Assembly: GCA_040007355.1 (NCBI GenBank)
Contig: JBDTVE010000065.1
Span: 1 to 39,341 of the forward strand
Length of the DNA stretch: 39,341 bases
Direction of reading: 5' to 3'
Source of the DNA: JACMLD01 sp040007355
GTDB lineage: Bacteria; Bacteroidota; Bacteroidia; Chitinophagales; Chitinophagaceae
In this document: positions 33,894-39,341 of the stretch, piece by piece
How positions within the stretch are numbered: the stretch's first letter is position 1
Layout of the letters: the number at the start of each line of letters is the position of its first letter
Translations under genes and position numbers: made by a program
The notes under the pieces: generated by a model
The model's database searches: none
What the model was told of the DNA's origin: nothing
The model's input: the letters and a program-made list of their open reading frames with translations, nothing else

Positions 33894-34640
33894 ATGACAG
33901 CAGAAAAAGTAATTACCTGTAAAGACCTCACCAAAAAATTCGGGGATTTTTATGCAGTCAATCGGATTTCATTTGATGTGGCCAGGGGGGAGATATTCGG
34001 GTTCCTGGGCGCCAACGGGGCAGGCAAAACTACAGCCATGCGTATCCTTTGTGGTCTTTCTTACCCCAGTTCTGGCGAGGCCACGGTGGCGGGTTTCAAC
34101 GTGTACAAACAACAGGAGTCTATAAAAAAGAATATCGGCTACATGAGCCAGAAATTTTCTTTGTACGAAGACCTAAGCATCCTGGAGAACATAACTTTTT
34201 TCGGTGGCGTCTACGGCGTTTCAAGAAAGGAGATCAAAACGCGCAGCCAGGATCTTTTGGAGCGGTTGGGCCTGCAACAACAGGCAAAAAAAATGGTAGG
34301 CGAACTGCCCCTGGGATGGAAACAGAAGCTGGCTTTTTCGGTAGCCATTTTTCATCGCCCAAAAATTGTTTTTCTTGATGAGCCCACCGGCGGGGTGGAC
34401 CCCGTAACCCGCCGGCAATTCTGGGACATGATATATGGGGCGGCCGCCTCAGGCATTACCATATTTGTGACCACGCATTATATGGACGAAGCGGAATATT
34501 GTAACCGGATCTCCATCATGGTTGACGGCCGCGTGGAAGCGCTGGATACACCCGCAAACCTGAAAAAGCAATTTTCCGCTGCCGATATGAACGAGGTATT
34601 CTATCAATTGGCGCGCGGGGCCAGGCGCTCGGGGGAATAA
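33894..34640 (+). CDS. ABC transporter ATPase, equivalent to the YbhF C-terminal half
   Basis: The 248-residue ATPase has Walker A GANGAGKTT (39-47), Walker B IVFLDEP (158-164) and the switch histidine His195 in VTTHYMDEAE. Its signature is degenerate: LPLGWKQK (138-145) in place of LSGGQxQ, a variant seen in YbhF-type second domains. It starts 9 nt after the first ATPase gene. E. coli carries both domains on one polypeptide; here they are two genes. The pair would have one canonical and one degenerate ATP site. Confidence 0.93.
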   Translation: MTAEKVITCKDLTKKFGDFYAVNRISFDVARGEIFGFLGANGAGKTTAMRILCGLSYPSSGEATVAGFNVYKQQESIKKNIGYMSQKFSLYEDLSILENITFFGGVYGVSRKEIKTRSQDLLERLGLQQQAKKMVGELPLGWKQKLAFSVAIFHRPKIVFLDEPTGGVDPVTRRQFWDMIYGAAASGITIFVTTHYMDEAEYCNRISIMVDGRVEALDTPANLKKQFSAADMNEVFYQLARGARRSGE

Positions 34641-34650
34641 ACAACAGACC

Positions 34651-35757
34651 ATGCAACAACTATTTGTATTTATCCGTAAAGAATTTTATCATGTGTTCCG
34701 CGATCGCAGAACGCTGCTGGTAATGTTTGGCCTTCCCGCGGTTCAAATCCTGTTGTTTGGCTTTGCAATGACCAGTGAAATGAAGAACGCACGCATGGTT
34801 ATTTCTGACAATGCCCGCGATGTGCAGTCGCAACAACTCATCAATAAGATAAAAGCATCTTCTTATTTTACCATATCCGAGGCTGTTACCGATTATAGAG
34901 ATGTGGAGCGCGCCTTTAAAAAGGACGAAGTAAAATGTGCATTGATCTTTCCGGCGGGTTTTGGAAACGACCTCCTGAACGGCGGCCGGGCGCAGGTGCA
35001 GATCATAACAGACGGGTCGGATCCCAATACGGCTAAAACCATCATCAATTATCTTACCGCCATCATTACGGAATACCGGCAGCAACAGTTCCCGGCGGCA
35101 GCTCTTCCCTATAAAATAACGCCGGAAATAAGAATGTTGTACAATGAAGAGGGGAATGGCTCATTAAATTTTATTCCAGGCGTGATGGCACTGATATTAA
35201 TGCTGGTGTGCACGGCGCTTACCTCGGTGTCCATTGTAAAAGAAAAAGAAATGGGCACCATGGAAGTTTTACTGGTATCGCCATTTAAACCGGTATTGGT
35301 GTTAATATCAAAGGCCGTGCCCTACCTGGTATTGTCATTTATCAATTTTACCCTGATTGTGTTGTTGTCGGTGTTTGCACTTCATGTAGAGATAAAGGGA
35401 AGCATTTTCCTGCTCTTTTTGGAAAGCACTCTATTTATTATTACCTGTTTGTCTCTAGGATTGCTGATATCCAATACAACCTCCTCGCAGCAGACGGCTT
35501 TACTGATATGTATGATGGGTTTGATGATGCCAACCATGGTATTTACGGGTTTTATGTTTCCGCTGGAAAATATGCCCTGGCCCTTCCGTGTTATATCCAA
35601 TATTCTTCCGTCGCGCTGGTATTATATCATCATTAAGGCCGTTATGCTAAAAGGGCTGGGCTTTAAATATATATGGAAGGAAACCCTTGTACTGGCCGGC
35701 ATGACGCTGGTGCTGCTCACCATTGCGTTGAAGAAATTTAAAATCCGGTTGCAATGA
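34651..35757 (+). CDS. ABC-2 type permease (YbhS-like)
   Basis: The 368-residue permease has the ABC-2 layout: a cytoplasmic start FIRKEFYHVFRDRRTLLVMF into TM1, a roughly 140-residue periplasmic domain, and five more helices from about residue 175. Conserved text includes GVMALILMLVCTALTSVSIVKEKEMGTMEVLLVSPFKP, then MVFTGFMFPLENMPWPFRVISNILPSRWYY. It pairs with the next permease as the membrane channel of the exporter. The end overlaps the next start codon by 4 nt. Confidence 0.93.
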   Translation: MQQLFVFIRKEFYHVFRDRRTLLVMFGLPAVQILLFGFAMTSEMKNARMVISDNARDVQSQQLINKIKASSYFTISEAVTDYRDVERAFKKDEVKCALIFPAGFGNDLLNGGRAQVQIITDGSDPNTAKTIINYLTAIITEYRQQQFPAAALPYKITPEIRMLYNEEGNGSLNFIPGVMALILMLVCTALTSVSIVKEKEMGTMEVLLVSPFKPVLVLISKAVPYLVLSFINFTLIVLLSVFALHVEIKGSIFLLFLESTLFIITCLSLGLLISNTTSSQQTALLICMMGLMMPTMVFTGFMFPLENMPWPFRVISNILPSRWYYIIIKAVMLKGLGFKYIWKETLVLAGMTLVLLTIALKKFKIRLQ

Positions 35758-36866
35758 GTCCACTTCCTTTTATACTGCAAAAAGAATTCCGGCAGATATT
35801 CCGCGACAAAACCATACTGGCCATGATGTTTGCCCTGCCCATTATCCAGCTTATCATTTTACCCCTGGCCATGAACTTTGATGTAAACAGCGTCAACATC
35901 GCGGTGGTTGACCATGATCACAGCGCTTACTCACGCCAGCTGATAGCCAAGGTGCTTTCATCCGGCTATTTTAACATTACCGGTTCGGAACCGTCTTACC
36001 CCAGGGCCCTGGAACATATAGAAAAAGGGGAGGCTGATATAATAATGGAAATCCCGACGGGTTTTGAACGCAACCTGGTGCGGGAAGGCGCCCAAAAGAT
36101 TGCGCTTTCTGTCGATGCCATTAACGGTACAAAAGCCTTTATTGGCAGCGGGTACCTGAATGCTATCATTAAAGATTTTGACGAAAACCTGCCACTCAAT
36201 GTGACCGCCACTGCTGCTGGCGTCGGAAATATTGATATTGCATACAGCAACTGGTATAACCCGCGGGCGGAGTCAAAATATTACCTGGTACCGGGTATCC
36301 TGGTCTTACTGCTTACTTTGATTGCCGGGTTTATTACCGCCCTGAATATTGTAAAAGAAAAAGAAACGGGTACCATTGAACAGATTAATGTTACACCCAT
36401 TAAGAAATGGGAATTCATTGCGGGTAAACTGATTCCATTCTGGATAATTGGCATGGTGGTGTTTACACTGGGTGTGCTGGTATGCAGATTTGTATATGGT
36501 ATTTTACCCCAGGGCAGTGTAGCCTTGTTGTATCTGTTTGCTGCTGTTTACCTGGTGGCCCTGCTGGGGTTCGGGTTACTGATATCTACTTTCTGCGACA
36601 ACCAGATACAGGCTATGTTTGTGGCGTTTTTTTTTATGATGATTTTTATGTTGATGAGCGGCCTGTTTACCAGTGTTGAAAGCATGCCCCCGTGGGCCAG
36701 AACCATTTCAAACCTGGCGCCCATTACCCATTTTATAAAGGTGGTGCGCATGATCATTTTAAAAGGTAGCGGCATGGCAGATACATCGTCCGAATTGGCC
36801 TATATCTGCGGTTTTGCCGTTGTGTTAAATGCCTGGGCTATCTGGAACTACCGGAAAACAAGTTAG
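35754..36866 (+). CDS. ABC-2 type permease (YbhR-like)
   Basis: The 370-residue permease is a paralogue of the preceding one, with the same order: FILQKEFRQIFRDKTILAMMF into TM1, a periplasmic domain, then LVPGILVLLLTLIAGFITALNIVKEKETGTIEQINVTPIKKWEFI. The late segment MSGLFTSVESMPPWARTISNLAPITHFIKVVR is the ABC-2 signature region. Start and stop overlap in ATGA form with the upstream gene. It is the last gene of the operon; no clear terminator follows. Confidence 0.93.
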   Translation: MSPLPFILQKEFRQIFRDKTILAMMFALPIIQLIILPLAMNFDVNSVNIAVVDHDHSAYSRQLIAKVLSSGYFNITGSEPSYPRALEHIEKGEADIIMEIPTGFERNLVREGAQKIALSVDAINGTKAFIGSGYLNAIIKDFDENLPLNVTATAAGVGNIDIAYSNWYNPRAESKYYLVPGILVLLLTLIAGFITALNIVKEKETGTIEQINVTPIKKWEFIAGKLIPFWIIGMVVFTLGVLVCRFVYGILPQGSVALLYLFAAVYLVALLGFGLLISTFCDNQIQAMFVAFFFMMIFMLMSGLFTSVESMPPWARTISNLAPITHFIKVVRMIILKGSGMADTSSELAYICGFAVVLNAWAIWNYRKTS

Positions 36867-37560
36867 TAAAGTTGACAGGCAACCTGCTCTTCCCGGGAAT
36901 ATTGCTGCAGCACTAAAATAACATACTTACCTGCCGAAGGATCTCTTTTGATGTGCAAATATTTGTAAAGGTTTGTTACCAGTTAAATTTGAGATGCCGG
37001 ATTTTAGTAAGTTTAAGATGATGGCAGACCTGCGGCTGTATGGCCGATTGGGAATATGGCTGCTACCCCGCAAATATCGGTTATCCATCAACGGAACAGG
37101 CCCAACCTTAGCACTATATCAACTAATTTATTACCCGCCATTTTTGGGCTACACCGTTTTGAGAACAAGAATAGCGTGAGCAGAAAATGTATTTCTTTAG
37201 TCCACCTGCCACCTGTTATTTGAGTAAAGAGCCGCCTTAATGCGCTACTGACACCAGTGAGCCTGGATCCGCCTCGTTTTCTGTCAGCTTTGTTCTAAGC
37301 TGAATAAAGCAACGGCTGAATGATGCACTGCTGTTCAGTCACCTCCTCAGCGGAAAACGCAGCGGCGTTGCGGGTACGAAGCCCGGTCAGCTTTGAGGCC
37401 CCATTATGTCAAAAGATAACTGGTGTTAATCGTAGAAGGAGGTCCTTAATTTCGGGATCACAATGTTTTAAATGGAGCTGGTTTCATAATATGCAAACTT
37501 TGTACGGCTGCCAGGCCCAATTGCTGTTTATTCTTTTTACCTTAGTTCTAAACTAGCGTT
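36867..37560. other. gene-poor spacer, possibly with decayed coding sequence
   Basis: In this 694-bp stretch no intact gene is supported. On the minus strand, 37300-37470 reads coding-like in two frames separated by stops (for example HCDPEIKDLLLRLTPVIF and NAAAFSAEEVTEQQCIIQPL). That could be the rubble of an unidentified gene. TACCTTAG at 37538-37545 is a weak -7-like box for the NIPSNAP gene. Nothing else was recognised. Confidence 0.35.
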
Positions 37561-38352
37561 ATGAAAAGACGTTCATTTGTAAAGACATCTTTACTTAGCA
37601 CCACGCTGGCTGGTGTTCTTCCCCTGCAAAACAGGGTAGCAGAAGGTAAAAAATCAAAACAGGAATTCTACGAATTGCGTGTCTACACGTTTAAAAATAC
37701 CGAGCAGCAAAAGATAACGGAAGATTATTTTGAGCAGGCTGCCATTCCCGCTTTGAACCGCCTGGGCAGCAAAAGCATTGGGGTATTCAGAGAACTGAAA
37801 CCGGCCGATCAAACAAGGCTGTTTGTCATTATTCCTTTTGCATCAATAGAAGATTTTGCGCAGGCAAATGATAAATTATTGAATGATACCGTTTATATGG
37901 CATCGGGATCTTCTTATTTAAATGCCACCGCGGCGGCGCCGGCTTATGAACGCATTGAAAGCGCTTTACTGAAATCATTTGAACACATGCCTAAAATAAC
38001 GCCGCCCGGAAGGAAGCCACGCATTTTTGAATTGCGCCGTTATGAAAGCCCAACCGAAATGGCCGGAAAAAGGAAAATTGAAATGTTTAATGAAAAAGGT
38101 GAGATAGACATTTTTAAAAGAACAGGGCTTGTCCCGGTTTTTTTTGGCGAATCCATTATTGGCCCGCTCCGCCCCAATCTAACCTATATGCTCGTATTCG
38201 ATGATATGGCCGCGCACGATGCGCACTGGAAAGTATTCGGCCGTGATCCTGAATGGAAGACAATCAGTTCCCAACCGGAATATACAGATGCCAAAATAAT
38301 CTCGCATATTACGTCTACTTTCCTGGTGCCGGTAGAATGCTCACAGGTGTAA
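37561..38352 (+). CDS. exported NIPSNAP family protein
   Basis: The 263-residue protein has two NIPSNAP-type ferredoxin-like domains: FYELRVYTFKNTEQQKITEDYFEQAAIPALNRLG starts the first, and IFELRRYESPTEMAGKRKIEMFNEKGEIDIFKRTGL starts the second (about 156 on). The pattern SIIGPLRPNLTYMLVFDDMAAHDAHW is typical. The N-terminus MKRRSFVKTSLLSTT contains a twin-arginine-like RRSFVK motif followed by a modest hydrophobic stretch, so Tat export is likely. Similar proteins are common in Bacteroidota, and their function is unknown. Confidence 0.9.
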   Translation: MKRRSFVKTSLLSTTLAGVLPLQNRVAEGKKSKQEFYELRVYTFKNTEQQKITEDYFEQAAIPALNRLGSKSIGVFRELKPADQTRLFVIIPFASIEDFAQANDKLLNDTVYMASGSSYLNATAAAPAYERIESALLKSFEHMPKITPPGRKPRIFELRRYESPTEMAGKRKIEMFNEKGEIDIFKRTGLVPVFFGESIIGPLRPNLTYMLVFDDMAAHDAHWKVFGRDPEWKTISSQPEYTDAKIISHITSTFLVPVECSQV

Positions 38353-38523
38353 GACAAGTTTTTCATAGAAGTATTCTTTTTTTATCTTTTTATCTAATTC
38401 AAGCTCATTTCTAGGCTTTCTGAGTTTTCTACTGAAACCCATTTGCCACTATTATTAATTTTCCGGCATCAAAAAAAGCAAATGCTCGGAAAATTTTCCT
38501 TCTACCTCAACCCTTATCATAAT
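38353..38523. other. AT-rich spacer before the comA-like remnant
   Basis: No gene or signal is supported. The frame leading into the comA-like remnant stays open here but shows no similarity to the family that I can recall. Confidence 0.4.
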
Positions 38524-38747
38524 TCAACGGAAGTGCGGTAAGGCCTGGTGCAGGAACTGCTGCTTAAAATACCCGCGGAAAAAATTTTATGGGAAGCGCC
38601 TTCAAAGGATCAGCAATTGTATTTTATAAAGCTACTGGGTTGCAATGCCAACTTGGGAAACATCAACCCGCCCCGGAAATAATTGCATTGGAAACCATGC
38701 GCATCGGGCTGCGGGGTAACAGCTTCGAATTTTTCCTGCGGGACTAA
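38524..38747 (+). pseudogene. C-terminal remnant of a phosphosulfolactate synthase (ComA-like) gene
   Basis: The reading STEVR, stop, GLVQELLLKIPAEKILWEAP, SKDQQLYFIKLLGCNANLGN, IN matches the C-terminus of Bacteroidota ComA-like phosphosulfolactate synthases as I recall it (EVR-x-GLVEEIL...EKIIWEAPQKAQQVWFIKLLGSNVNLGNI). An in-frame TAA (38539-38541) replaces one codon. A frameshift near 38670-38675 moves the reading to EIIALETMRIGLRGNSFEFF, ending LRD at TAA 38745. The N-terminal two thirds are absent upstream. ComA makes phosphosulfolactate from sulfite and phosphoenolpyruvate in coenzyme M biosynthesis; its role in these bacteria is uncertain. Confidence 0.8.
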
Positions 38748-38774
38748 GTGAATTGTTCAGGTTGATGAAAACAA

Positions 38775-39341
38775 TTATACCTGGGCCTCCTCCTGGCTCG
38801 CATATTCCTCTTCCGGTTCCTCTAGCGTTTTTAATTCGGAGTCTTGCAATGAAATAAGGGAGGAGGCGGTATACAGCCCGATATAGTTGCCGGAATACGT
38901 ATAATCAATTAAAGTCAGCTTCACTTCATCATCTATAGAAAGTTCAATATAGTGGCCATAGCGGATCAGGCTGAACCGGAACGATCTTCCCTCACCTGGT
39001 GTAAAAAAGCCTGATTGTAGATCATTAAAAATAAAATTCTGGCGGTTATTCAGGGGATTAAAGCCCCAGGCCCTTATCAGTACCTGGCCGTTTGACACAT
39101 TGAATGAAATATAGTAGCCATTGCCCTCCCTATCCATATCGCATACCAGGCCAAATTTTCCCATGCCTTCCAGGGTCAGTAATCCTTCCCATATAAAACC
39201 TTCCGATGGTTTCTGAAAACAGAATATTTCATAGCTGCTTCCCGCGCCCAGGGTCCATTTGCCCGCATCAGTGGAAAAAACGGCTGTTGGATTGGAAAAG
39301 AGGCGCTCTACGCCAAGCAGTTCTTCCTGCCGGATTGTTTT
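38775..39341 (-). CDS. 3' part of a protein ending in a concanavalin-like sandwich domain (partial)
   Basis: The minus-strand frame is open from the right edge, giving the last 188 residues. An apparent internal start at 39164 is not the real one. The sequence reads as beta-strands (EGFIWEGLLTLEGMGKFGLV, NGYYISFNVSNGQVLIRAWG, FRFSLIRYGHYIELSIDDE, YIGLYTASS). That pattern resembles the LamG/DUF1080-like jelly-roll domains at the ends of some glycoside hydrolases, including GH32-type enzymes. The catalytic part would lie outside the window. The tail is acidic (LEEPEEEYASQEEAQ). Domain fold is likely; enzyme class is a guess. Confidence 0.65.
   Translation of the reverse strand, partial: KTIRQEELLGVERLFSNPTAVFSTDAGKWTLGAGSSYEIFCFQKPSEGFIWEGLLTLEGMGKFGLVCDMDREGNGYYISFNVSNGQVLIRAWGFNPLNNRQNFIFNDLQSGFFTPGEGRSFRFSLIRYGHYIELSIDDEVKLTLIDYTYSGNYIGLYTASSLISLQDSELKTLEEPEEEYASQEEAQV

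Noticed and set aside
36973..37556. Two short plus-strand frames (68 and 78 codons) before the NIPSNAP gene
   Set aside because: Unusual composition, no motifs and no promoter; the minus strand shows traces of decayed coding sequence instead.
38775..39164. A complete 129-residue protein starting at 39164
   Set aside because: The frame continues without a stop to the right edge and the upstream residues fit the same domain, so the gene is only partly in the window.

Overview
The window looks like a chromosomal segment of a Bacteroidota species, most probably in or near the Chitinophagaceae. The evidence is a type IX secretion (T9SS) C-terminal sorting domain on a large surface protein, several -7 boxes of the Bacteroidota form TAnnTTTG, almost no Shine-Dalgarno sequences, and families common in that group. 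These assignments come from reading the sequence; no search was run. No rRNA, tRNA, CRISPR array, insertion sequence or prophage was recognised.

Region 1 (1-8.2 kb, mostly minus strand): the tail of an unidentified gene, an AIM24/TIGR00266-type protein, and an RND efflux operon read tetR > tolC > adaptor > permease. It is driven by a near-ideal Bacteroidota promoter overlapped by a 9-bp inverted repeat. Region 2 (8.4-15.8 kb, plus strand) is housekeeping: DUF502 membrane protein, a secreted zinc phospholipase C/S1-P1-like enzyme with all nine metal ligands, serC, a DUF1015 protein, a TPR protein and a long-chain acyl-CoA ligase. Region 3 (15.9-20.8 kb, minus strand) holds a fatty acid desaturase that resembles eukaryotic dihydroceramide Delta4-desaturases, and a 1226-residue T9SS cargo protein with five tandem six-cysteine modules.

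Region 4 (21-29.7 kb) is an accessory stretch of small-molecule stress genes: MgtC/SapB, two MFS exporters, a GlxA-like AraC regulator divergent from a GyrI-like/DinB fusion, the collapsed remnant of a short-chain dehydrogenase gene, and an ArsR-SRPBCC-VOC-DoxX-small protein run. Region 5 (30-36.9 kb) is a complete second efflux operon, tetR > tolC > HlyD adaptor > two ATPases > two ABC-2 permeases. It corresponds to E. coli CecR/YbhGFSR, with the fused YbhF ATPase split in two and a dedicated TolC added. Region 6 (36.9-39.3 kb) is gene-poor and decaying: a secreted NIPSNAP-family protein, a frameshifted remnant of a phosphosulfolactate synthase (ComA-like) gene, and the 3' part of a gene ending in a concanavalin-like sandwich domain.

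The strongest candidates for something new are the DEGS-like desaturase in a bacterium, the six-cysteine repeat module, the DUF1015-serC pairing (possible serine or phosphoserine enzyme), and the two gene remnants. The two efflux operons share a design in which an autoregulating TetR-type gene comes first and an inverted repeat lies on or beside the promoter.
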